A stretch of 11,925 nucleotides of DNA, from assembly GCA_937915335.1 (NCBI GenBank), contig CALDLZ010000195.1, positions 1 to 11,925 on the forward strand. Reading direction: 5' to 3'. Below the pieces are notes generated by a model, which was given only the letters and a program-made list of their open reading frames with translations, had not been told where the DNA came from and made no database searches. How positions within the stretch are numbered: position 1 is the first letter of the stretch; each line of letters begins with the position of its first letter. The translations under genes were made by a program, and so were the position numbers. Of the stretch, positions 4,848 to 11,925 are shown one piece after another. Source of the stretch: an uncultured Faecalibacterium sp. GTDB lineage: Bacteria > Bacillota > Clostridia > Oscillospirales > Ruminococcaceae.

Positions 4848-7800
4848 ATGGAAAAATTCAGTGTCAAGAAACCGTTTACCGTCCTGGTCGCAGTTATCAT
4901 GGTCATCATGCTGGGCTTTGTGTCCATCAAAAACATGCAGACCAACCTGCTGCCGGACGTGAACACGCCGTACCTGATGGTGGTCACGGTCTATCCCGGT
5001 GCCAGTCCCGAGCGTGTGGAGAGTGAGGTCTCCGACGTGATGGAGAGTGCGCTGGGCACCATCTCGGGTGTCAAGAACGTCACCGCAACATCGGCTGAAA
5101 ATTACAGCCTGCTGCTGATGGAGTTCAACGATGACACGGATATGAACAGCGCGCTGGTCAAGGTATCCAATAAGGTGGACCAGACCACTTCCAGCCTGCC
5201 AAGCACCTGCATGACCCCCTCCATCATCGAATATTCCCTGAACATGAATGCCTTTATGACGGTGGCTGTCAGCCGGGAGGGCAGTGACTCCTATGAGCTG
5301 GCCGACTTCGTCAACGACACCATGATCCCCTATATCGAGCGTCAGGGCGGCGTGTCCAGCATCTCTGCCAACGGTCTGGTCACAAAGATGGTACAGGTGC
5401 AGCTCAATCAGGATAAGATCGATGCCATCAACGAGAAGCTGCTGGAGGTCATCGACGTGCAGCTGGCCGACGCGAAGGCCCAGCTGGACAGCGCCGAGGC
5501 CCAGATCAAAGCGGGCCAAAAGCAGTATCAGACCCAGCTGGCCAACTATGATAAGCTGGTCAAGGATGCCATCAACAGCCAGTATTCCGGCGAACTGCAG
5601 GATTCCTTCATGCTGGTCAAAAAGCAGGCCCAGGCTCTTCTGGACAGCGTGAACCAGCTCATTGCCGTGGTCAACGAGCCCGAGATCCAGCAGGCGCTGG
5701 TCGATGTGCGTGATGGCCTGCAGCGGGTCATGGACAAGTTCAACGAGACCGGAATGCAGGATATCGATTCGCTCATCGATATCGTGGCCGAGCTGCGTGA
5801 TATCACCGATAAGCTGACCAGCGCCCTGCAGGATCTGCAGCAGCGTCTGAACGCTCAGGGTGACAGTGCCGGCAGCACCGCCGGAGAACTGGCGGATGAC
5901 CTGCAGGTGCAGCAGAGCCTGAGCAACATCTATCAGACCCTGGATGAGACCATCAAGGCCATGGACGATGTGCCCGGCCTGATGGATCAGTTCAGCCAGA
6001 TCGTGGGTACCTACTCTCAGCAGCAGCTGCAGGCCTATATCCAGTTCACCGAGGCCCGCGAGATGCTGAACGATTACGAAAAGCAGCTGGAGGATGCCAA
6101 GCAGCAGTACGAGGATGCCAAGAAGAAGGCTATGGAGAATTCTGACGTCTCCAAGATGCTTGACATCGACACCCTGGCACAGCTGATCTACGCCCAGAAC
6201 TTCTCCATGCCCGCCGGCTATGTCAAGGATTCCAGCAACAAGTCCTGGCTGCTGAAGGTCGGCGAGGAGTACGACAGCATCGATGACATCTCCGGTGCCC
6301 TGCTGCTCCATGTGGATGGCTTTGGAGATGTCCGCCTGTCCGATGTGGCCGATGTTGCCATCATCGATAATGCCGAGGACAGCTTCACCCGCCTGAATGG
6401 TGAGCGCTCCGTGGTGCTGAAGATCTTCAAGAGCACCTCTTCCAGTTCCAGCGAGGTCTCCAACAACTGCCAGAGCGCCTTTGAAGCGCTGGAACAGCAG
6501 TACGACGGCCTGAACGTGGTCGTTCTGTCCAACCAGGGTAACTATATCAATGTCATCGTCAAGAGCATCCTGAGCAGCATGGTCATCGGTGCGGCTCTGG
6601 CCATCATCGTGCTGGCCATCTTCCTGAAGGATGTCAAGCCCACGCTGGTGGTCGGCATCAGTATCCCGCTGTCGGTGCTGTTTGCCGTGGTGCTCATGTA
6701 CTTCACCGGCCTGGATATGAATGTTATGACGCTGGCCGGTCTGTCCCTCGGCATTGGTATGCTGGTGGATAACTCCATCGTCGTCATCGAGAACATCTAC
6801 CGTCTGCGCAGCCGCGGCGTGCCCGCGGCCCGTGCGGCGGTTCAGGGCACCAAACAGGTGGGCATGGCCATTGTGGCTTCCACCCTGACCTCCGTCTGCG
6901 TGTTCCTGCCCGTGATCTTTACCTCCGGCGTCATCAAGAGCCTACTGGAGCCCATGTCTCTCTGCATCGGTTACTGCCTGGCCGCTTCCCTGATCGTGGC
7001 TCTGACCGTGGCCCCCGCCGCGGCCTCCACCGTGCTGAAAAAGGCCGAGCCCAAGGAGCTCAAGTGGTTCGAGAAGGTTCAGAACAAGTACGCCAAGAGC
7101 CTGGAGTGGTGCTTCAAGCACCGTGTCGTGCCGCTGGGCGCGGCTGTCCTGCTGCTGGTGTTCTGTGTCTGGCAGGTCATGTCCATGGGCATTGAGATGC
7201 TGCCCACCATCACCAGTAACGAGGCCATCGTGACCCTCTCCACCGAAAAGGACCTCACCAAGGAAGAATCCTATGCTGTGGCAGAAAAGGTCATCGATGC
7301 CCTGCTGGCCGTGGATAATGTGGAAGAGGTGGGCATCACCACCGATAGCCGCGTGGCCGGTATGGATATCAGCCAGCTGGGCCTGCCCCAGACCATCACC
7401 GACCTGCTGAACGCCGCCAACAGCTATGGCACGTATCAGATCAATGTTATGCTGGACGAGAGCCTTTCCTCCAAGCAGATCGAGAAGGCCCGTCAGGCGC
7501 TGGAAGATGCCGTGAATGGCGTGGATCAGTGCTCTGCCACCGTTGAGATCAGCGGTATGCAGGAGCTGACCAGCCAGCTGGATATGGGGCTGACCATCCA
7601 GATTTATGGCAATGATATCGACACCATGACAACTCTCTCCGAGAAGGTCGTGGAGATGGTCAACGAGATGGACGGTTTCACCAATGCCACCAATGGCCTG
7701 GGCAGCGGCGACGCTACCATCAACCTGCAGATCGACCGTGATAAGGTCCGTTCTTACGGCCTGACCGTCGCCCAGGTCTATCAGCAGATCGCCGCCAAGC

Positions 7801-8774
7801 TGACTACTACCACCACCGCCCAGACCCCTGTTGCCATCGACGGCAGCACCATGAACGTCGAGATCAGCAACGATCTGGATCCCCTGACCAAAGAAAATAT
7901 GATGGACATGACCTTTGAGACCAGCGTCATGTCCGCTGACGGCACCACCGAGACCGGCACCTGTACCCTGGGGGATATGGCTACCTGGGTCACGGGTTCC
8001 TCGCCGGATTCCATCACCAGTAAGAACCAGACCCGCTATATCAGTGTGACGGCTGACGCGGTGGATGGATATAACACAACGACCCAGACCCGTAAGCTGG
8101 AAAAGAAGCTGAACGAGTTCGCCGCGTCCGACGAGATGCCGGAGGGCTGCAGCTTCTATATGGCCGGCGGTTCCGAGATCAACAACATGGTCGTGGAGCA
8201 GATGGGTCAGTGGATGGCTCTGGCTCTGCCCTTCGTCTACCTTGTCATGGTGGCTCAGTTCCAGAGTCTGCTCTCCCCCTTCATCGTTCTGTTTACCATC
8301 CCGCTGGCCTTCACCGGCGGCCTGCTGGGCCTGCTGCTCACCGGCCAGCAGCTGACCATGATCTCCCTGATGGGCTTCATCGTCCTGATGGGTACCGTCG
8401 TCAACAACGGCATCGTGTTCGTGGATTACGCCAATCAGCTGCGGATCGGCGGTATGGAGCGCCGCGCGGCCCTGATCGCCACCGGTAAAACGCGAATGCG
8501 TCCCATCCTGATGACCACTCTGACCACCGTTCTGGCGATGCTTCAGATGGTGCTCAGCGGCGATATGGCAAGCCAGCTGATGAGCGGCATGGCCATCGTC
8601 ATCATCTTCGGCCTGACCTACGCCACCCTGATGACCCTGTATGTCGTGCCTCTGCTGTACGATATGCTCTTCAAGAAGCCCCCGCTGAACGTGGATATCG
8701 GCGACGATAACCTCGATGACATCCCCGATGATGCCGCCGAGTATATCGCCCAGACCTCCGCACAGGCGGAATAA
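4848..8774 (+). CDS. RND-family efflux transporter permease with long coiled-coil insertion (1308 aa)
   Basis: Proton-driven RND transporter of the HAE1/AcrB type in the cytoplasmic membrane, probably exporting amphiphilic or toxic compounds. TM1 is at about 9-29, then an extracytoplasmic domain with PGASPERVESEVSDVMESAL, TM2-TM6 from about 574 (GLSLGIGMLVDNSIVVIEN, D641-N642 in TM4), TM7 near 760-785, a second extracytoplasmic domain, and TM8-TM12 from about 1120 (VVNNGIVFVDYANQLR, N1186-N1187, D1193 in TM10). Normal members have about 1030-1060 aa. The excess lies between LNQDKI (186-191) and LIYAQN (446-451): roughly 240 residues of Gln/Ala/Leu/Asp-rich helix with likely antiparallel arms near 197-240 and 395-435. 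AcrB's Asp pair is DN here and its TM10 Lys is Asn, variants seen in many HAE1 proteins. No adaptor or outer-membrane channel gene is adjacent, as expected without an outer membrane. It is a single-gene unit closed by a strong terminator. Substrate unknown. Confidence 0.95.
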   Translation: MEKFSVKKPFTVLVAVIMVIMLGFVSIKNMQTNLLPDVNTPYLMVVTVYPGASPERVESEVSDVMESALGTISGVKNVTATSAENYSLLLMEFNDDTDMNSALVKVSNKVDQTTSSLPSTCMTPSIIEYSLNMNAFMTVAVSREGSDSYELADFVNDTMIPYIERQGGVSSISANGLVTKMVQVQLNQDKIDAINEKLLEVIDVQLADAKAQLDSAEAQIKAGQKQYQTQLANYDKLVKDAINSQYSGELQDSFMLVKKQAQALLDSVNQLIAVVNEPEIQQALVDVRDGLQRVMDKFNETGMQDIDSLIDIVAELRDITDKLTSALQDLQQRLNAQGDSAGSTAGELADDLQVQQSLSNIYQTLDETIKAMDDVPGLMDQFSQIVGTYSQQQLQAYIQFTEAREMLNDYEKQLEDAKQQYEDAKKKAMENSDVSKMLDIDTLAQLIYAQNFSMPAGYVKDSSNKSWLLKVGEEYDSIDDISGALLLHVDGFGDVRLSDVADVAIIDNAEDSFTRLNGERSVVLKIFKSTSSSSSEVSNNCQSAFEALEQQYDGLNVVVLSNQGNYINVIVKSILSSMVIGAALAIIVLAIFLKDVKPTLVVGISIPLSVLFAVVLMYFTGLDMNVMTLAGLSLGIGMLVDNSIVVIENIYRLRSRGVPAARAAVQGTKQVGMAIVASTLTSVCVFLPVIFTSGVIKSLLEPMSLCIGYCLAASLIVALTVAPAAASTVLKKAEPKELKWFEKVQNKYAKSLEWCFKHRVVPLGAAVLLLVFCVWQVMSMGIEMLPTITSNEAIVTLSTEKDLTKEESYAVAEKVIDALLAVDNVEEVGITTDSRVAGMDISQLGLPQTITDLLNAANSYGTYQINVMLDESLSSKQIEKARQALEDAVNGVDQCSATVEISGMQELTSQLDMGLTIQIYGNDIDTMTTLSEKVVEMVNEMDGFTNATNGLGSGDATINLQIDRDKVRSYGLTVAQVYQQIAAKLTTTTTAQTPVAIDGSTMNVEISNDLDPLTKENMMDMTFETSVMSADGTTETGTCTLGDMATWVTGSSPDSITSKNQTRYISVTADAVDGYNTTTQTRKLEKKLNEFAASDEMPEGCSFYMAGGSEINNMVVEQMGQWMALALPFVYLVMVAQFQSLLSPFIVLFTIPLAFTGGLLGLLLTGQQLTMISLMGFIVLMGTVVNNGIVFVDYANQLRIGGMERRAALIATGKTRMRPILMTTLTTVLAMLQMVLSGDMASQLMSGMAIVIIFGLTYATLMTLYVVPLLYDMLFKKPPLNVDIGDDNLDDIPDDAAEYIAQTSAQAE

Positions 8775-8785
8775 TCAAATGATCC

Positions 8786-8829
8786 AAAAGGCACCGCTTG
8801 TCTGCAAGATGAGCGGTGCCTTTTTCTTT
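8786..8829 (+). terminator. Intrinsic terminator of the RND pump gene
   Basis: Perfect 13-bp stem AAAAGGCACCGCT / AGCGGTGCCTTTT (8786-8798 with 8812-8824), then TCTTT. It begins 12 bp after the pump stop codon. Confidence 0.94.
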
Positions 8830-8850
8830 GGGAAATTTTTGAATCAGCGC

Positions 8851-8879
8851 TGCAACAATTTCCAGCTTCCATCCGTATA
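8851..8879 (+). promoter_or_regulatory. ECF-sigma-like promoter motif of the cystatin-like gene
   Basis: TGCAAC (8851-8856), 17 nt, CGTATA (8874-8879). Ungapped comparison of 8850-8880 with 4603-4633 gives 24 of 31 identical bases, with the two blocks CTGCAACA and CATCCGTATAC exactly conserved. Transcription would start near 8886, about 48 nt before the ATG. A small dyad CGGGG / CCCCG (8898-8902, 8907-8911) lies in the leader. No sigma-A promoter of similar quality is visible in this gap. Confidence 0.56.
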
Positions 8880-8933
8880 CAGGATGCAAGCGCAAAACGG
8901 GGAATCCCCCGAGTGAGAATGGAGAGATTTTGT

Positions 8934-9344
8934 ATGAAAAAGGCAGCGGCATTTCTGATGGCAATGGTTCTGGGCACGGTGCTTACCGTCAACGCATCGG
9001 CCTGCAAGTGGGATTTCTGGAACAAGGAGGATACGGCAGTGTCAGATTCCACAGCGGAAGAAGTACAGCTGGTGGGCGGCTGGACACGCACCACAGACCT
9101 GAAACTGACCGACGATGCCCGGAACGCTTTCAATAAGGCGATGGAGGGCATGACCGGCGTGAACTATGTGCCCATCGGTCTGCTGGCGACCCAGACGGTA
9201 GCAGGTACCAACTACCGCATCCTGTGTGAAGCGACGGTCGTTTACCCGGGGGCAGAGATGTACTATTCCATTGTAACGGTCTACGAAGATCTGGATGGCA
9301 ACGCCTCGATCCTGAGCATCGCCAATATGGAGAACGCGCAGTAA
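8934..9344 (+). CDS. Exported cystatin-like protein (136 aa)
   Basis: Small exported protein with the layout of cystatins, inhibitors of papain-like cysteine proteases. An N-terminal signal (KK, then a hydrophobic run 4-18) ends in ASA before C24. This suits signal peptidase I; a lipoprotein reading is possible, but the -3 residue is Ala rather than Leu. The mature part has a Gly pair (LVGG, 46-49), a predicted helix (about 57-72), the exact QxVxG wedge QTVAGTNY (87-94), then beta-rich sequence ending at 136. In cystatins the N-terminal glycine and the QxVxG loop form the inhibitory edge; the third element, a Pro-Trp hairpin, is not obvious here (DLDGN at 119-123 could be that turn). ATG 8934 is chosen over GTG 8913 because GGAGA precedes it by 8 nt and the signal peptide begins there. 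It has its own promoter and terminator. The fold is inferred; inhibitor activity is a hypothesis. Confidence 0.82.
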   Translation: MKKAAAFLMAMVLGTVLTVNASACKWDFWNKEDTAVSDSTAEEVQLVGGWTRTTDLKLTDDARNAFNKAMEGMTGVNYVPIGLLATQTVAGTNYRILCEATVVYPGAEMYYSIVTVYEDLDGNASILSIANMENAQ

Positions 9345-9360
9345 AATAGTGTAAGGTTGG

Positions 9361-9391
9361 AAAGCTCCTCACAGAAATGTGAGGGCTTTTT
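9361..9391 (+). terminator. Intrinsic terminator of the cystatin-like gene
   Basis: Stem AAAGC (bulged T) CCTCAC / GTGAGG GCTTT (9361-9372 with 9379-9389), 6-nt loop, followed by TT. It begins 17 bp after the stop codon. Confidence 0.86.
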
Positions 9392-9409
9392 GTATAACGG
9401 GAACTTGAT

Positions 9410-9449
9410 TCCCCTATCAGGGGAGCTGCCGCCATAGGCGGCTGAGAGG
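9410..9449 (+). repeat. Two-hairpin dispersed repeat, copy R4
   Basis: Hairpin A is TCCCCT-ATC-AGGGGA (9410-9424). Hairpin B is a perfect 6-bp stem GCCGCC-ATA-GGCGGC (9428-9442), followed by TGAGAGG (9443-9449). The CCCCTATCAGGGGAGCTGCC core is identical to copy R1 at 2070-2111 and in the same orientation. It lies between the cystatin-like gene's terminator and the galM promoter. Confidence 0.75.
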
Positions 9450-9533
9450 TTTACTTCAACAAAACCAACAAAAAATATCTCGAAATATTGGAGAGAACAC
9501 CTGAAAAATTGCCAACACAGAACAGGAAAACTG

Positions 9534-9542
9534 TGATATAAT
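9534..9542 (+). promoter_or_regulatory. Extended -10 promoter of galM
   Basis: TGATATAAT: a consensus -10 TATAAT (9537-9542) with TG one base upstream. No good -35 lies at 16-18 nt (AACACA); TTGCCA at 9509 is 22 nt away. The leader to the galM ATG would be about 58 nt. A small dyad AATAT / ATATT near 9475-9489 lies upstream and could be an operator, weakly supported. Confidence 0.6.
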
Positions 9543-9606
9543 CAAAACAATAAAGGATAAAACAGAGAGTGTGCTATTCAACAAAACGCAAAAGGAGGCG
9601 AGCCCT

Positions 9607-10676
9607 ATGGCACAGTTTCTCTCCAAGCCGTTTGGCATGACCCCAGATGGCGAAAAGATCAACGAATACATCATCTCGAACCCCGGCGGGCTGGCGGTCA
9701 GTGTGCTGAACTATGGCTGTGTGATCAAGAATATCTGGGTGCCCACCAAGCACGGGCCGGTGGATGTCGTGGTGGGTCACGATACCTACGCCGACTACGT
9801 CAAGGACTTTGAATCATCCGGCAGCACCTGCTGCGGCGCATTCGTGGGCCGGTACGCCAACCGTATCGAGAACGCCGTGTTCAGCGTGGGCGGAAAAAGC
9901 TACCAGCTGGAAGCCAACAACGGCAAAAACCACCTGCACGGCACCTTCCCGCGCAAGCTCTACGATGTAAAGACCTTTGGCGACACCCTGCTCATGGAAG
10001 CCGAGAGCCCAGATGGCGAGGATGGTTTCCCGGGCAATCTGATTCGGTGCGGTATATCCTCACCGAGGATAACGCCCTGCGGATGGATTACCGCGTCTCC
10101 TCCGATGCCGACACCATCATCAACCTGACCAACCACACCTACTTCAATCTGGACGGCGGCGGGGATGTGCTGAACCAGAAGCTGCGGATCTATGCCTCCC
10201 GCTATCTGGAAAGCAATAACGAGACCTGCCCCACCGGCAATATCCTGCCCGTGGCGGGAACGCCGATGGATTTCCGAGCGGGCAAGCTCATTGGCTGGGA
10301 GATCGATACCGGCTTCTCCCAGACCACCATGGTGGGCGGCGGCTATGACCACTGCTTCGTCATTGACCGGGGCCGTGGTGCCAGCCAGAGCCTGTGTGCC
10401 TGGGCATCCAGCGATAAGACCGGCATCAGCATGAAGGTCTATACCACCCAGCCAGGCGTGCAGCTCTATACCGGCAACTTCCTGCAGGACTGCCCTGCCC
10501 CCGGCAAGGGCGGCGAGCCTTTCCGCAAGTACGGCGGCTTCGCACTGGAGACCCAGCACTTCCCGTGCAGTCCCTCCCACCCCGAGTTTCCCTCCACCGC
10601 CTTGCGGGCCGGTAAGGTGTTCCGGGCCAATACCACACTGCGGTTCTTCACCGGCAAGCAGTGCGGGAAACTGTAA
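9607..10676 (+). pseudogene. galM: Aldose 1-epimerase (GalM), split by a frameshift
   Basis: Mutarotase interconverting alpha and beta hexose anomers at the entry of the Leloir pathway. The first frame (9607-10128) carries the N-terminal half to GEDGFPGNL, including NHLHG with the family His. It then turns to nonsense and stops. The second frame continues from about 10045 (VRYILTEDNALRMDYRV) through NHTYFNL, GGYDHCFV and ALETQHFP, with the second His, the Asp and the catalytic Glu, to the stop at 10676. The change is at 10041-10043 (CTGATTCGG): one base is missing in frame terms. Comparison with typical GNLxVxVxYxL spacing fits a 4-base loss slightly better. Joined length of about 357 aa is normal. 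AAAGGAGG 8 nt before ATG 9607 is near-perfect, so expression signals are intact. All catalytic residues survive, which suggests a recent mutation or a sequencing error. Confidence 0.87.
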
Positions 10677-10681
10677 GATGC

Positions 10682-10713
10682 AAAGGCTCCCTTTCTATGG
10701 GGAGTCTTTTTCT
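10682..10713 (+). terminator. Intrinsic terminator of galM
   Basis: Ten-pair stem AAAGGCTCCC / GGGAGTCTTT (10682-10691 with 10700-10709) with one G-T pair and an 8-nt loop, followed by TT and CTCTT. It begins 5 bp after the galM stop and separates it from galE. Confidence 0.87.
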
Positions 10714-10828
10714 CTTATTTGCACAAAGCGAACTATCGCTCCATGTATAAACTGCAAAAAATCCCTGTAAATCAAAGCGGACAAAAATAAATTGCAACGA
10801 TAATCCATCTCTATAAAATTCCCGTCAC

Positions 10829-10857
10829 TTGATTCTGCACGCAAAACGTTGTATCCT
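10829..10857 (+). promoter_or_regulatory. Candidate promoter of galE
   Basis: TTGATT (10829-10834), 17 nt, TATCCT (10852-10857). A second candidate, TTGCAA (10792-10797), 16 nt, TAAAAT (10814-10819), lies upstream. From the proximal one the transcript would begin near 10864 with a hairpin GCGGG / CCCGC (10869-10882). The leader is about 57 nt and ends with AGAGAGGT about 9 nt before the galE ATG. Confidence 0.5.
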
Positions 10858-10920
10858 TTAGGCAGAAAGCGGGCCTGCCCGCACAAGCAACTTTGGTGAC
10901 GAGAAGAGAGGTACTTTGCT

Positions 10921-11925
10921 ATGGCAATTTTGGTTTCCGGCGGTGCCGGTTACATCGGCAGCCACACCTGCATTGAACTGCTGAACGCCGGCTTTGATGT
11001 CGTGGTGGCAGATAACTTTTACAACGCTTCCCCCGTGGTGTTGGAGCGGGTCAAGCAGATCACCGGTAAGGATTTCCGGTTCTATCAGGCCGATATGACC
11101 AAGCACGAGGATGTGGAGAAGATCTTCACGGAGTGCCCCGATATCGATGCTGTCATCCAGTTCGCCGCCTATAAGGCTGTGGGCGAGAGCGTTTCCAAGC
11201 CCATCGAGTACTACTACAACAACCTCAACTGCACCCTGGTCATTCTGGACGTGATGCGCCGCCACAACTGCCACAACTTTGTGTTCAGCTCCTCGGCTAC
11301 CGTCTACGGCGACCCCGCCAGCGTGCCCATTACCGAGGACTTCCCCGTGGGCGCTACCACCAATCCCTATGGCACCACCAAGGCCATGACCGAGCGCATC
11401 CTGACGGATGTCTGCAAGGCTGACCCCACCTTGAACGTGGCTCTGCTCCGCTACTTCAACCCCATCGGTGCCCATAAATCCGGCCTGATCGGCGAAGATC
11501 CCAACGGCATCCCCAACAACCTGATGCCCTACATCGCCAAGGTGGCCGTGGGCAAGCTGGAAAAGGTGCATGTCTTTGGCAATGACTACCCCACCCCCGA
11601 CGGCACCGGCGTGCGTGATTATATCCATGTCGTTGACCTGGCCCGGGGCCATGTCTGCGCCATCAAGAAACTGCAGACCAACTGTGGTCTGTTCATCTGC
11701 AACCTGGGTACCGGCCATGGTTACAGTGTGCTGGATGTCATCCACGCCTTTGAAAAGGCCTGCGGCAAGAAGATCCCCTATGTCATCGAAGCCCGCCGCC
11801 CCGGTGATATCGCCGAGTGCTACGCCGACCCCACCAAGGCCAAGAACGAGCTGGGCTGGGTGGCTGAGTACGGCATTGAGGAGATGTGCGCCGACAGCTG
11901 GAACTGGCAGAAAAAGAACCCGGAT
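10921..11925 (+). CDS. galE: UDP-glucose 4-epimerase GalE (C-terminal few residues outside window)
   Basis: NAD-dependent short-chain dehydrogenase/reductase-fold enzyme that interconverts UDP-galactose and UDP-glucose, the last Leloir step and also a source of UDP-galactose for envelope glycans. Visible motifs are the NAD-binding GGAGYIGSH (7-15), [10 protein letters not shown] (81-90), FSSSATVYG (122-130) with the catalytic Ser, and NPYGTTK (148-154) with the Tyr150/Lys154 pair; then RYFNPIGAH and the substrate-binding [12 protein letters not shown]. 335 codons are open to the window end with no stop. The family length is about 338-340, so only a few residues are missing. It follows galM as a sugar-metabolism neighbour but has its own promoter region after the galM terminator. 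Assignment is secure. Confidence 0.97.
   Translation, partial: MAILVSGGAGYIGSHTCIELLNAGFDVVVADNFYNASPVVLERVKQITGKDFRFYQADMTKHEDVEKIFTECPDIDAVIQFAAYKAVGESVSKPIEYYYNNLNCTLVILDVMRRHNCHNFVFSSSATVYGDPASVPITEDFPVGATTNPYGTTKAMTERILTDVCKADPTLNVALLRYFNPIGAHKSGLIGEDPNGIPNNLMPYIAKVAVGKLEKVHVFGNDYPTPDGTGVRDYIHVVDLARGHVCAIKKLQTNCGLFICNLGTGHGYSVLDVIHAFEKACGKKIPYVIEARRPGDIAECYADPTKAKNELGWVAEYGIEEMCADSWNWQKKNPD

Noticed and set aside
4710..6311. Long open frame (533 codons) on the minus strand, antisense to the pump
   Set aside because: It mirrors the codon bias of the pump gene on the other strand. Its His/Gln/Leu-rich product shows no family motif, and it has no ribosome binding site.
8913..8933. Earlier GTG (8913) or ATG (8919) start for the cystatin-like gene
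   Set aside because: These would put extra residues, including a Cys, before a typical KK-hydrophobic signal peptide. GGAGA is correctly spaced for ATG 8934.
9509..9542. TTGCCA as the -35 of the galM promoter
   Set aside because: Spacing to TATAAT is 22 nt, too long; the extended -10 explains the promoter better.
10858..11745. 295-codon open frame on the minus strand over galE
   Set aside because: Shadow of galE, which has all its catalytic motifs on the plus strand.

Overview
The window looks like chromosomal DNA of a GC-rich, low-redundancy Gram-positive anaerobe of the class Clostridia. Faecalibacterium or a close Oscillospiraceae/Ruminococcaceae relative is my best guess. The grounds are the conserved Firmicutes order ricT(yaaT) - trmN6(yabB) - rsmI(yabC), a ricT gene, strong AGGAGG-type ribosome binding sites, a small 2[4Fe-4S] ferredoxin, and an RND pump with no adaptor or outer-membrane partner. 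The genus is an inference and cannot be proven from this sequence.

Left part (1-4424, minus strand, read right to left): ricT, a short ferredoxin gene with its own promoter and terminator, trmN6, rsmI, a YfcE-type metallophosphoesterase and the start of birA (cut by the window edge). These are housekeeping functions: RNase Y targeting, electron transfer, tRNA and 16S rRNA methylation, phosphodiester hydrolysis and protein biotinylation. The phosphoesterase and birA overlap by 4 bp (ATGA) and are certainly co-transcribed.

Middle part (4425-9450): a 528-bp divergent intergenic region holds a 155-bp palindromic, MITE-like element and two candidate promoters for a very large RND-family transporter (1308 aa). 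The transporter carries a roughly 240-residue coiled-coil-rich insertion in its first extracytoplasmic domain. After a strong terminator comes a small exported protein of 136 aa that has the QxVxG signature and the overall layout of cystatins (cysteine-protease inhibitors). Both the pump and the cystatin-like gene are preceded by the same two-block sequence, TGCAAC - 17 nt - CGTATAC. This resembles an ECF sigma-factor promoter and suggests joint control, perhaps by envelope stress. This pair is the most interesting content of the window.

Right part (9451-11925): Leloir-pathway genes. galM (aldose 1-epimerase) is split by a frameshift of 1 or 4 missing bases near 10041. After a terminator, galE (UDP-glucose 4-epimerase) runs off the window a few codons before its expected end.

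A dispersed two-hairpin repeat family (CTCCCC-3 nt-GGGGAG, then a second short hairpin, then TGAGAGG) occurs four times: once inside the 3' end of trmN6, where it encodes the last 18 residues, twice as an inverted pair forming the MITE-like element, and once upstream of galM.
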